From NCBI GenBank assembly GCA_946478975.1, contig CAMLEO010000182.1, forward strand, positions 1 through 14,479: a stretch of DNA of 14,479 nt. Reading direction: 5' to 3'. The notes below the pieces were generated by a model. The model was not told the DNA's origin and did no database searches. It worked only from the letters and a program-made list of their open reading frames with translations. This document shows, piece after piece, positions 1-6,688 of this stretch. Origin of the DNA: an uncultured Steroidobacter sp. Its GTDB lineage: Bacteria; Pseudomonadota; Gammaproteobacteria; Steroidobacterales; Steroidobacteraceae. Within the stretch, counting starts at the first letter, position 1. Every line of letters starts with the position of its first letter. The position numbers and the translations under genes were made by a program.

Positions 1-1817
1 TTGGGCAGGGCGAGGCGATCAAGCACACCAACAACGGCGGCATCGATCTCACCTGGCGCCGCTGGGACACGAACGAACATTCGCCCGACAACGAACATCG
101 GCACGTCAAAGGCACGGCCTATCCGCCGTTCCACGACTTGATGATGGCGGTGGAGGGCGACACGGCGCGTGCGTTGGGCGACATCATTCGCGAACGCTGG
201 CGCAAGGCGACCGGCGAGACGCTGAAGCCACCGTCGCAACAACGCCGAGTGTTTCGTCGCAAAGCCGCCGCGGCGGAAATGAAAACATCGCGCTGGCCGG
301 ACTCGCTCAAGCCGACCGTGCAGGACGTGGATATCGCAGTTTCTCGCACCGAGCCTGCAATCAACGGCAGCCCCGGCGTGCGCGAGATCGAAGCGCTGTA
401 CCTGGACATGATCGCGTCGGCCAGAAACAGCATCTATATCGAGAATCAATATTTCACTGCCGACAAGGTCGGCGATGCGCTGGCAGCGCGCCTGGAAGAG
501 CCCGACGGCCCGGAAGTCATCGTGGTGCTGCGGGAGTTGAGCCACGGCTGGCTGGAAGAAGTCACTATGCAAACATTGCGCACCCGCCTGATCGCGAAGC
601 TGCGCAACGCGGACAAGCACAATCACTTTCGCGTGTTCTATCCGTTCATTGCCGGATTGAAGCCAGGCACCTGCATCGACGTTCATTCCAAGATGATTGT
701 GATCGACGATGACATCGTGCGCATCGGCTCCGCCAATCTGGCCAACCGCTCGATGGGCCTGGACACCGAGTGCGATCTCACCATCGAAGCGCGCGGGCGG
801 CAGGATATTCAAGAGCAGATCCGCGCCTTTCGTTCGCTGCTGCTCGCCGAACATTCGGGATATCAGTCGTGGCAGGTGAATGAAGCGGTCGGGCGCGCGG
901 GCAATCTGCGTGATGCCATCGAACATCTGCATCGTGAAGATCGAACGCTCAAGTCGATCACCGAACTGCCGCAGGTTTCGGAAACATTGCTCAATGTGGT
1001 GAGCGTTGCCGATCCGGAGCGGCCGGTCGCTCTCAGCGACCTGGCGCTGATCTTCAGTTCTGGCGGCAGCGAGAGCGAGGAGGAAGCAAAGGAAGCGGAG
1101 GTCGTGGCGGCTCGTGGGCCCTCATGGAGCCAGATCGCCGTCATCGCATGCGTGCTGCTCGGTTTGACGGCGCTGTGGAAGTTCACACCGCTGGCCCATT
1201 ATCTCGACGGCAATCGCATCACCGGCTGGGCGCGAGAGGCCGGCCAGCTGTGGTGGGTGCCGGTGCTGACGGCGCTTGCATACACGCCGGCTTCGTATGT
1301 GATGTTTCCAAGACCTCTGATCACATTGTTCGCAGTGATCGCATACGGGCCCGTATGGGGCTTCGTGGTCGCGATGCTCGGCATTCAAGTCGCGGCGTGG
1401 AGCAGTTACGTTGCAGGCCGGCGGCTCGATGCAGGTACGATCCGGCGGCTCGCGGGCGCGAAGCTGGACAGAATTCTTCAGGTGCTCCGCCGTCGCGGGC
1501 TGGTTGCGATGACGGCGCTGCGACTGGTGCCGCTGGCGCCGTTCGCGGTGGAAGGTTTCGTCGCCGGTGCGATACGCATGCGGCTCTGGGAATTCCTGCT
1601 GGGGACGGCGCTGGGCATTCTGCCGGGCACGCTGACGTCGACGATCTTCAGCGATCAACTGCAGACCTGGCTGGACGATCCGGCTCGCATCAACTATTGG
1701 CTGATCGCTTTCGTGCTGTTCCTGCTCGGCGGCGCCACGTGGTTCGTGCGACGCTGGTTGTTGGCTGCGACAGCATCTACCTCGCGACATGGCGTCCGCG
1801 ACGCGCGAACTGTCTGA
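1..1817 (+). CDS. Phospholipase D-like / VTT (SNARE-associated) membrane fusion protein, 5' end missing
   Basis: The frame is open from the window edge (first full codon at base 3) to the stop at 1815-1817, so the start lies outside. The first 14 or so residues contain NNGGIDLTWRRWDT, which normally follows the first HKD motif of PLD enzymes; that motif itself is upstream. The second HKD motif is intact near window residue 228: HSKMIVID (H, K, D at the expected spacing) followed by GSANLANRS. From about residue 375 to the end are several hydrophobic segments with VTT/DedA-type signatures (MFPRPLITL, RLVPLAPF, GILPGT). The N-terminal part should transfer or hydrolyse phosphatidyl groups and the C-terminal part sits in the inner membrane, where VTT proteins are linked to lipid translocation. 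Substrate is unknown; cardiolipin-synthase-like or phospholipase activity are both possible. The gene overlaps the next one by 29 bases, suggesting co-translation. The family call is firm. Confidence 0.9.
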   Translation, partial: GQGEAIKHTNNGGIDLTWRRWDTNEHSPDNEHRHVKGTAYPPFHDLMMAVEGDTARALGDIIRERWRKATGETLKPPSQQRRVFRRKAAAAEMKTSRWPDSLKPTVQDVDIAVSRTEPAINGSPGVREIEALYLDMIASARNSIYIENQYFTADKVGDALAARLEEPDGPEVIVVLRELSHGWLEEVTMQTLRTRLIAKLRNADKHNHFRVFYPFIAGLKPGTCIDVHSKMIVIDDDIVRIGSANLANRSMGLDTECDLTIEARGRQDIQEQIRAFRSLLLAEHSGYQSWQVNEAVGRAGNLRDAIEHLHREDRTLKSITELPQVSETLLNVVSVADPERPVALSDLALIFSSGGSESEEEAKEAEVVAARGPSWSQIAVIACVLLGLTALWKFTPLAHYLDGNRITGWAREAGQLWWVPVLTALAYTPASYVMFPRPLITLFAVIAYGPVWGFVVAMLGIQVAAWSSYVAGRRLDAGTIRRLAGAKLDRILQVLRRRGLVAMTALRLVPLAPFAVEGFVAGAIRMRLWEFLLGTALGILPGTLTSTIFSDQLQTWLDDPARINYWLIAFVLFLLGGATWFVRRWLLAATASTSRHGVRDARTV

Positions 1818-2595
1818 AGCCGCTTTCAACGGCGACGTTGCCGGCCCGGCGCCGGAGTCCGCCGTGCGCCGCATTTGCATCGGCTCATACAACATCCACA
1901 GCTGCATCGGTATGGATCGGCGCCGCTCGCCGGAGCGCATCGCGAGCGTGCTGCAGGAGTTGAACTGCGACATCTTCGCGCTTCAGGAAGTCAATAACGA
2001 CCCGAGTGACGAAGACGATTCCCAGCAGCTCGAATATCTGTCGCACGCGATGAAAATGGCCGCCATCCCCGGCATGCGCATCGTTCGACACAGTGGCCAG
2101 TATGGGAACGCATTGCTGACTCGCTTTCCTGTCATCAGCGTGCATCGGCACGATTTGAGCTACGGCAAATGGCTGGAGCCGCGCGGTGCGCTGGATGTCG
2201 AGTTGGATGTCGGCGGTCACGCGCTGCGCGTGATCGCTACCCATCTGGGGCTCAGTCGTTCGGAGCGTCGCTTTCAATGGCGGCAGCTGCTCGCGGCGAT
2301 TGCAGCGTCGCCGCCGGATCATCCAACGATCGTGTTGGGCGATATGAACGAATGGTTCCCGCGCGCCGGCACGCTGCGCGATGCTCACAAAATTCTCGGT
2401 CAGGCGCTGGCGCCGCCGGAGTTTCCGTCGTTCGCGCCGTTCCTGGCGTTGACGCGGATTTGGGTGCGGCCGGTGGAAGCGATCGTTTCAGTGGCCGTGC
2501 ATCGAAGCCAGCTGGCCAAGCGCGCGTCGGATCATCTGCCGCTGCGCGCGGTGATCGATGTCGGGCAGTTCAAAAAAAGAAACGTCGTGCTCTGA
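1789..2595 (+). CDS. Endonuclease/exonuclease/phosphatase (EEP) family hydrolase
   Basis: This 268-residue protein carries the EEP fold motifs in order: SYNIH (Asn35), LQEV (Glu67), GNALLTRFP, ATHLGLS (His152), LGDMNEW (Asp185/Asn187) and SDHLPL (Asp248-His249). The metal-binding and catalytic positions therefore look complete. EEP proteins are Mg2+-dependent phosphodiesterases acting on nucleic acids, inositol phosphates or sphingomyelin, and the sequence does not say which. No signal peptide is visible, so the protein is probably cytoplasmic. The start used (ATG 1789) lies inside the upstream phospholipase gene; an in-frame GTG at 1864, just before the first conserved strand, is an alternative that would remove the overlap. 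The overlap and same strand suggest a lipid-linked role, as an inference. The gene ends after an A7 run (2572-2578) in a poorly conserved tail, 10 bases before a double-hairpin repeat. Confidence 0.9.
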   Translation: MASATRELSEAAFNGDVAGPAPESAVRRICIGSYNIHSCIGMDRRRSPERIASVLQELNCDIFALQEVNNDPSDEDDSQQLEYLSHAMKMAAIPGMRIVRHSGQYGNALLTRFPVISVHRHDLSYGKWLEPRGALDVELDVGGHALRVIATHLGLSRSERRFQWRQLLAAIAASPPDHPTIVLGDMNEWFPRAGTLRDAHKILGQALAPPEFPSFAPFLALTRIWVRPVEAIVSVAVHRSQLAKRASDHLPLRAVIDVGQFKKRNVVL

Positions 2596-2605
2596 CCGGC
2601 ACGTC

Positions 2606-2640
2606 GGGCACATCGATGTGCCCCGCCGCCGCAGGCGGCG
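2606..2640. repeat. Two-hairpin intergenic repeat, copy 1
   Basis: A perfect 18-base palindrome, GGGCACATCGATGTGCCC (2606-2623), is followed without a gap by a second perfect hairpin, CGCCGCC-GCA-GGCGGCG (2624-2640). It fills most of the 60-base gap between the converging EEP and SHOCT genes. There is no T run on either side, so it is not a classical intrinsic terminator, although it could block transcription or protect 3' ends in both directions. The same two-hairpin unit recurs at 13947-13981 with a compensated base-pair change in the first stem. Confidence 0.8.
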
Positions 2641-2655
2641 AGCCGAGTTCACGAA

Positions 2656-3396
2656 TCAATGTGCCGCGAGGATGCGGCTCTTGCTGGCCTCGTACTGCGC
2701 TTCGCTCAGCGCTCCGAGCTCACGCAGTCGGTGATGCTCGCGCATTTCGTCTCGAAGAAATGTTTGCGGCGGTTGCGGCCTTGCGGCTTTGGCGGCGCTG
2801 ATGCTCTTGATCAGCTCGACGAAAAACTTCTTGCCGTCGCGCGTGCTACCGATCGCGCCGGTGACGCTCACCAATGTGACTTGTCCGTGCACGCTCCAGA
2901 ATTCCAGCGATTCGGTCGTGCGTCGAATAAACATCACTACCGAGCCTGCCGCTGCAAACAACGCGGCGATTGCAGTCAATGGCACGGGATCGATCCAGGC
3001 CGCAGCACTCTGCGGCCACAACATCCACAGCGCAGTGGACGCGAGCGCGACCAGGCTGATCGCGAGCGCGAGCCAGAACCACGCGACGTGACGCACGATC
3101 ACCGGCTTTGCGTTGGCGAAGCGCAAATCGAATTCATATTTTTTCGGCGCGGCGTCCGGCCGCACCATCTGCACCGACAGGAAATGATCTTCCAGCAGCG
3201 CGAGCTTGGTGACGCAGCCGCGCAGCTTGCTTTCCAGTGCGTAGTCGCAGCGGACTTTGCGCACCGTACGTTTGCGCAGCAACCCATCCACCTCGGCTTC
3301 GCTCAGCTCTTCGCCGTGCGATTCGAGCGAAATGTGTTCCGCCTTGACGCGGATGGGGGCTTTTTGTGTCGTTGTTGTGTGCGCGACGGCGTTCAC
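2656..3396 (-). CDS. Two-pass membrane protein with C-terminal SHOCT domain
   Basis: This 246-residue protein is of unknown function. It starts at GTG 3396, preceded by GAGG seven bases upstream on the minus strand. Residues 1-100 are soluble with a charged, Lys/Arg-rich patch around 40-50. Two hydrophobic segments follow (about 105-127 and 137-157), then a soluble region, then a SHOCT-type tail (about 217-246, RLRELGALSEAQYEASKSRIL), a short helical module common at the C-termini of bacterial membrane proteins and thought to mediate oligomerisation. It lies downstream of folE on the same strand, but 217 bases and a pair of hairpins separate them, so it probably has its own promoter. A weak candidate is TTGCGA-N15-TAGGAT on the minus strand (3499-3473). 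It converges on the EEP gene. Confidence 0.8.
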   Translation of the reverse strand: MNAVAHTTTTQKAPIRVKAEHISLESHGEELSEAEVDGLLRKRTVRKVRCDYALESKLRGCVTKLALLEDHFLSVQMVRPDAAPKKYEFDLRFANAKPVIVRHVAWFWLALAISLVALASTALWMLWPQSAAAWIDPVPLTAIAALFAAAGSVVMFIRRTTESLEFWSVHGQVTLVSVTGAIGSTRDGKKFFVELIKSISAAKAARPQPPQTFLRDEMREHHRLRELGALSEAQYEASKSRILAAH

Positions 3397-3549
3397 TGGC
3401 CAACCTCAGTTCACTTGCGTCGCTTCAGTGACCGGATCGATGAATCCGACGCTCGTGCTTCCACGAAGGCGGATCCTAGGACGCAGCACACATTCGCAAC
3501 GAGAACTCCGTCACACTCGCGGGCCGCCACATCGGTGAAGTTCAGGCGA

Positions 3550-3587
3550 CTCGGGGACTCCCCGAGGCGCGCACGTCGACGACGTGC
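3550..3587 (-). terminator. Tandem hairpins downstream of folE
   Basis: Two perfect 7-bp hairpins lie four bases apart: CTCGGGG-ACT-CCCCGAG (3550-3566) and GCACGTC-GAC-GACGTGC (3571-3587). They begin 26 bases past the folE stop on the minus strand. No T run follows, so this would be an atypical or Rho-assisted terminator, or a leader structure of the SHOCT gene. ACTCGG (3549-3554) can alternatively pair with CCGAGT (3587-3592), enclosing the whole element. Confidence 0.4.
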
Positions 3588-3613
3588 CGAGTGTTAAATG
3601 AGATTCGGATCGA

Positions 3614-4285
3614 TCATGGATTCCGAATGTCGATGAAGCGCAGGAACTCGTTGCGGGTGCGCGCGTCCTCGCGGAAGTTGCCGAGCATCTTGCTGGTGAT
3701 CATCGACACGCCGCGTTTGTGCACGCCGCGAGTGGTCATGCACTGATGGATTGCATTGATCACGACGCCGACGCCGCGAGGCTTGAGCACGTCATTGATG
3801 CAGCGGGCGATCTGCGCAGTGAGTTTCTCCTGCACTTGAAAACGCCGCGCGTAACCGTCGACGACTCGCGCCAGTTTGCTGATGCCGACAACTTTGTTGG
3901 TCGGCAGGTAACCCACGTGCGCACGGCCGATGATCGGCGCCATGTGATGCTCGCAGTGAGATTCGAACTCGATGTCTCGCAGCACGATCATCTCGTCGTA
4001 GCCTTCGACTTCTTCGAAGGTGCGACGCAGATAATCGGCTGGATCGGTCAGGTAGCCAGAGAACCAGTCGCGGTATGCACGCACCACTCGGCCGGGCGTG
4101 TCGCGCAGGCCTTCCCGGCCGGGGTCTTCACCCGCCCAGCGCAGCAGCACTTCCACGGCTTCGCGTGCCTGATCTTCGGTGACGGAGGGCATTTGCGGAT
4201 GCGCTTCCGGAATGCCGTTGTCGCCGGGCTTGCGTGCGACAGGAGCCTTACGGGCTTTGTTCTTACCGGATTTATTGGCGGTCAT
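3614..4285 (-). CDS. folE: GTP cyclohydrolase I
   Basis: This 223-residue protein matches FolE along its length. It catalyses GTP to 7,8-dihydroneopterin triphosphate, the first step of tetrahydrofolate (and pterin) synthesis, in the cytoplasm as a homodecamer. Zinc ligands are Cys111 and His114 in SHCEHHMAP and Cys182 in HQCMTTRGV, matching Cys110/His113/Cys181 of the E. coli enzyme. DTPGRV (63-68), [16 protein letters not shown] and [10 protein letters not shown] are standard family blocks. Residues 1-20 form a Lys/Arg-rich extension ([17 protein letters not shown]) that is not part of the catalytic fold. The gene is divergent from the exported SRPBCC gene, with 68 bases between start codons. 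This is the zinc-type FolE, so no zinc-independent substitute needs to be invoked. Confidence 0.97.
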   Translation of the reverse strand: MTANKSGKNKARKAPVARKPGDNGIPEAHPQMPSVTEDQAREAVEVLLRWAGEDPGREGLRDTPGRVVRAYRDWFSGYLTDPADYLRRTFEEVEGYDEMIVLRDIEFESHCEHHMAPIIGRAHVGYLPTNKVVGISKLARVVDGYARRFQVQEKLTAQIARCINDVLKPRGVGVVINAIHQCMTTRGVHKRGVSMITSKMLGNFREDARTRNEFLRFIDIRNP

Positions 4286-4353
4286 GGGCGTAGCGTACCA
4301 TCCCCGGCGCGCAGCGTATTACCATGCGCACGCACGGGTGCAGAGGAAACAAT

Positions 4354-4914
4354 ATGCGAGCTTGGGTCTCGATGGGTTCGATTGCGGCAATCATGCTGTC
4401 GTTGTTCGGTGCGGGTCGCGCCGGTGCCGAGATCGTCAGCGCCGGGCCGAACGGCTTCAGCCTGCGCCACACCGCCGAGACACCCAACGTTGCGCCGCCG
4501 GTCATCTGGGCCGCATTGTCGGACATCGCCAAATGGTGGGATCCCGAGCACACCTATTCCGGCGACTCTCGCAATCTCACGCTCGATCCGCTGGTGCGCG
4601 GCTGCTTTTGTGAAAAGCTCGGGTTGTATGCGGGCATCGAGCACGGCACCGTCGTGTATGCGCAGCCGGCAAAAACATTGCGCATCAACGGCGCACTCGG
4701 GCCGCTGCAGGAATTCGGCGTGAACGGCGTGATGACGTGGCAGATCGAGCCGGCCGCCGGCGGTTCGCGCATCACGTTCACATACAACGTCGGCGGGTTT
4801 GCCGATCGGCCGCTGGCGGATTGGGCGCCGATCGTCGACGAAGTGCTCGGCGGGCAATTGCAGCGGCTGGCGCGCTATGTGACCGTTGGCAATCCGGAAC
4901 CACCGAAGCAATGA
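4354..4914 (+). CDS. Exported SRPBCC (START/Bet v1-like) family protein
   Basis: This is a 186-residue protein from ATG 4354, which has GAGGA six bases upstream. An in-frame ATG at 4324 lacks a ribosome site and would spoil the signal peptide. Residues 1-25 (ending GAGRAGA) are a Sec signal peptide, so the product should be periplasmic. The rest resembles the SRPBCC hydrophobic-ligand-binding fold: PPVIWAALSDIAKWW near the mature N-terminus, then FTYNVGGF and a C-terminal amphipathic helix (LGGQLQRLARYV). Most SRPBCC proteins are cytoplasmic, so export is somewhat unusual. Ligand and function are unknown. The stop codon overlaps an ATG of the next gene (ATGA, 4911-4914), suggesting an operon with the M48 lipoprotein. 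Confidence 0.8.
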   Translation: MRAWVSMGSIAAIMLSLFGAGRAGAEIVSAGPNGFSLRHTAETPNVAPPVIWAALSDIAKWWDPEHTYSGDSRNLTLDPLVRGCFCEKLGLYAGIEHGTVVYAQPAKTLRINGALGPLQEFGVNGVMTWQIEPAAGGSRITFTYNVGGFADRPLADWAPIVDEVLGGQLQRLARYVTVGNPEPPKQ

Positions 4915-4943
4915 GTTCATTACGGCGTATGGAGACTTTCCCA

Positions 4944-5777
4944 ATGAAGGCGGGGCTGATGCCAGTGCGTGGCTGGATTCGTACATTCGTCATCGGTGCG
5001 GTCGCGTTGCTGGCGACGGCCTGCCAGTCGGTGCAGACGACGCAGCCGGGTGCGATCGGCGTCCATCGCAAACAAATGATGATGGTGTCCTCGCAGAAGG
5101 TGGATGAGGGCGCGAAGGTCGCGTACGACCAGGAAGTGAGCAAGGCGCGCTCGGCCGGCAAGCTCAACAGCAACAAGCAGGATTACGATCGGGTGCAACG
5201 GATCTCACAACGGCTGATTCCGCAGACCAAAGTATTTCGTCCCGACGCGGGCAGCTGGAATTGGGAAGTCAACGTGCAGAGCACCGACGATGTGAATGCG
5301 TACTGCATGCCCGGCGGCAAGATCATGGTGTACACCGGGCTCATCGATACCGTGAAGCCGACGGACGCGGAGCTCGCTGCTGTCATCGGTCACGAAATCG
5401 CGCACGCGCTCAGGGAACATTCGCGTGAACGTTTGTCTCGTGCGTATGCGGAGCAGATGGTTCTTGCCGGCGTGGCAGTTGCCACTGGCGCCGAGCAGAC
5501 GACGATGGAGCTCGCGAGCCAGATTTCCGCTGTGACATTCACGTTGCCGCACAGTCGCGAGCAGGAAGCCGAAGCGGATCGCATCGGACTCGAACTGATG
5601 GCGCGCGCCGGTTACGACCCGAATGCCGCGGTGACGTTGTGGCAGAAGATGTCGAAGATCAGCAACGGCGGTCCGCCGGAATTCCTGAGCACGCACCCGT
5701 CCGGCCAGTCCCGCATTCAGGATCTCGAAAAGAACGTGCCTCGCGTGCTGCCGCTGTACCAGGCGGCGGCGAAATAA
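4944..5777 (+). CDS. M48 family metalloprotease lipoprotein (LoiP/YcaL-like)
   Basis: This 277-residue zinc protease has a lipoprotein signal: hydrophobic IRTFVIGAVALLATAC followed by QS, with the acylated Cys as mature residue 1. The HEIAH motif (His150, Glu151, His154) and Glu208 in EQEAEADRIG supply the zinc site, and DDVNAYCMPGGKIMVYTGL is the typical M48 segment before it. The expected role is periplasmic, membrane-anchored turnover of misfolded envelope proteins, as for LoiP, YcaL and BepA; there are no TPR repeats, so it is not BepA-type. I chose ATG 4944 because GGAGA lies eight bases upstream. ATG 4911, overlapping the preceding stop, and ATG 4929 are in-frame alternatives. It ends 11 bases before the stop of a converging gene. 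Confidence 0.93.
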   Translation: MKAGLMPVRGWIRTFVIGAVALLATACQSVQTTQPGAIGVHRKQMMMVSSQKVDEGAKVAYDQEVSKARSAGKLNSNKQDYDRVQRISQRLIPQTKVFRPDAGSWNWEVNVQSTDDVNAYCMPGGKIMVYTGLIDTVKPTDAELAAVIGHEIAHALREHSRERLSRAYAEQMVLAGVAVATGAEQTTMELASQISAVTFTLPHSREQEAEADRIGLELMARAGYDPNAAVTLWQKMSKISNGGPPEFLSTHPSGQSRIQDLEKNVPRVLPLYQAAAK

Positions 5778-5788
5778 ACAGCACGGGC

Positions 5789-6112
5789 TTACTTCGTTAA
5801 TACGATTGCGATCGCGACCACGGCCGCAATCAACGCAACGGCGCTGACACAGCTCATCCATAGCACCTGGCGGTGCAGCGCCGTGACGGCGCGAGTGAGA
5901 TTGGAGAGCTGCTCAGCCATTTCGCTCACCAGCTCGGCCTGGCGGCGTTCATTTTCTTCCAAAGCCTGCACACGTTCCGCCAGCGCATCCGACGACTGCG
6001 GCAACGACGTTTCCTCCGGCGGCGGCAGGCGCTTGGTGCGTTTCAGCAACTCACGCGAGACGTCGACGATGGACGGAACCAGCTGAACGATTTGTAGCCA
6101 GGGGACTGCCAT
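5789..6112 (-). CDS. Small coiled-coil protein with C-terminal membrane anchor
   Basis: I do not recognise this 107-residue protein. Residues 1-26 form an amphipathic helix, 29-40 a Pro-rich linker, and 41-82 a charged heptad-like helix (ALAERVQALEENERRQ) likely to be a coiled coil. Residues 84-105 are a single hydrophobic segment ending three residues or fewer from the C-terminus, which suggests a tail-anchored inner-membrane topology with the coiled coil in the cytoplasm. No convincing Shine-Dalgarno sequence precedes ATG 6112. It follows the EF-hand gene on the same strand, but a strong hairpin separates them. Codon usage is like its neighbours, so it is probably a real gene despite its size. 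Confidence 0.7.
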   Translation of the reverse strand: MAVPWLQIVQLVPSIVDVSRELLKRTKRLPPPEETSLPQSSDALAERVQALEENERRQAELVSEMAEQLSNLTRAVTALHRQVLWMSCVSAVALIAAVVAIAIVLTK

Positions 6113-6135
6113 GGGGTAAGGGTACTACAGACGAA

Positions 6136-6165
6136 GAAGCCCCACCGCTCGAGCAGTGGGGCTTC
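6136..6165 (-). terminator. Intrinsic-type terminator of the EF-hand gene
   Basis: A perfect 10-bp stem, GAAGCCCCAC (6136-6145) with GTGGGGCTTC (6156-6165), has a loop containing the self-complementary GCTCGAGC. On the minus strand the stem is followed by the pyrimidine-rich TTCGTCTG. It sits 24 bases past the EF-hand stop codon. The flanks GACGAA and TTCGTC can add an outer stem. The T tract is weak, so efficiency is uncertain; it could act in both directions. Confidence 0.7.
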
Positions 6166-6189
6166 GTGTTCGTCAAACGATGCTGGCGG

Positions 6190-6441
6190 TCAGCTCTTGG
6201 TGCGAGCCATGAATTCGCTCTTGCTCAGGTAGCCGTCGCCATTGGTATCGGCCTTGGCAAAGCTGTCCGACAGTGATTTGTCGGCGGCCGCTTCGCTCTT
6301 GCTGATCTGCGCGTCGCCGTTCTTGTCCAGCGAATCGAACGTCATGGTGGAGGACTTCATATCCTTGTGCTCCTTGGTGTCGCCGGCATATGCCGTCACC
6401 GTCAGCAAAGTCGCGGCCAGCAGGGCAATCAGTTTGGTCAT
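6190..6441 (-). CDS. Periplasmic two-EF-hand calcium-binding protein
   Basis: This 83-residue product starts at ATG 6441, preceded by GAGGAGA five bases upstream. The frame is open further upstream but has no better start. Residues 1-19 (MTKLIALLAATLLTVTAYA) are a clear Sec signal peptide. Two canonical 12-residue EF loops follow: D39-K-N-G-D-A-Q-I-S-K-S-E50 and D65-T-N-G-D-G-Y-L-S-K-S-E76, each with Asp at 1 and 5, Asn at 3, Gly at 4 or 6 and Glu at 12, so both should bind Ca2+. The mature protein is little more than an EF-hand pair, fitting a calcium buffer or sensor in the periplasm. It is divergent from the CpxR-like regulator, the place where enteric bacteria carry cpxP, but it lacks the LTxxQ repeats of CpxP. 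Regulation by the adjacent system is inferred. Confidence 0.88.
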   Translation of the reverse strand: MTKLIALLAATLLTVTAYAGDTKEHKDMKSSTMTFDSLDKNGDAQISKSEAAADKSLSDSFAKADTNGDGYLSKSEFMARTKS

Positions 6442-6576
6442 GATCGTCTCCTCGTGTTTGCGCTCGTCTGTTCGGCCCTCACTCAACGCGGGCCCGGAAG
6501 TCGGGTTCCGCCTGCAGGGGCGCGCCATCCTGAGGGAGCACGGGGGTTCCGGAAATTTCGGACATCCGGGGCGCCG

Positions 6577-6592
6577 CTGCGTTAAAACGCAG
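6577..6592. promoter_or_regulatory. Inverted repeat, possible operator or hairpin
   Basis: CTGCGTT-AA-AACGCAG is a perfect 7-2-7 inverted repeat in the divergent region, about 136 bases upstream of the EF-hand start and 165 bases upstream of the regulator start. It could be a dimeric repressor or activator site, or a 5-6 bp RNA hairpin preceding the larger element downstream. Confidence 0.35.
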
Positions 6593-6606
6593 TGCCGGCA
6601 GCACGT

Positions 6607-6688
6607 AAGCTCGGTTTATTGCCAAGCTGAGAGCCAAGTCGCCCCGATGTCGGGGAAACTTGACGAAACTTCGCAACCGAGCTTTTTT
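6607..6688 (+). ncRNA. Candidate structured RNA or terminated leader upstream of the cpxR-like gene
   Basis: AAGCTCGGTT (6607-6616) is perfectly complementary to AACCGAGCTT (6675-6684), giving a 10-bp closing stem. Enclosed are a weak hairpin GCT-GAG-AGC (6626-6634), a strong hairpin in which CAAGT and CCCCG pair with CGGGG and ACTTG around an ATGT loop (6635-6662), and CGAA-AC-TTCG (6664-6673). The closing stem runs straight into six T (6683-6688), the signature of an intrinsic terminator on the plus strand. This fits either a small RNA or an attenuated leader of the regulator gene, whose start is 68 bases further on. I do not match it to a known riboswitch class. The pairing is visible; transcription is inferred. 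Confidence 0.4.
6655..6671. promoter_or_regulatory. GAAACTT direct repeat, possible OmpR/CpxR-type box
   Basis: GAAACTT occurs twice with starts 10 bases apart, reading as GAAAC-N5-GAAAC. Winged-helix regulators of the OmpR/PhoB family bind direct repeats of this spacing, and the E. coli CpxR box is GTAAA-N5-GTAAA. It lies in the divergent region next to a CpxR-like gene. The half-sites also take part in the RNA folding described for 6607-6688, which is a competing explanation. Confidence 0.35.

Noticed and set aside
2606..2640. Copy 1 of the repeat as a classical intrinsic terminator
   Set aside because: The stems are strong, but no T run follows on either strand, so I list it as a repeat with possible terminator-like action.
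2659..3597. A 312-codon plus-strand frame opposite the SHOCT gene
   Set aside because: Its composition is that of a shadow frame, it has no ribosome site, and the minus strand encodes clear membrane helices and a SHOCT tail.
3719..4723. A 334-codon plus-strand frame running across folE and into the SRPBCC gene
   Set aside because: It is antisense to folE and out of frame with the SRPBCC gene; both of those carry family motifs, this one carries none.
6190..6441. EF-hand gene as a CpxP homologue
   Set aside because: The position is similar, but there are no LTxxQ motifs and the mature protein is almost entirely two EF loops.
6607..6688. TPP or another known riboswitch upstream of the regulator
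   Set aside because: CTGAGA (6627-6632) recalls the TPP core, but the rest of the TPP consensus is absent and the gene downstream is not a thiamine gene.
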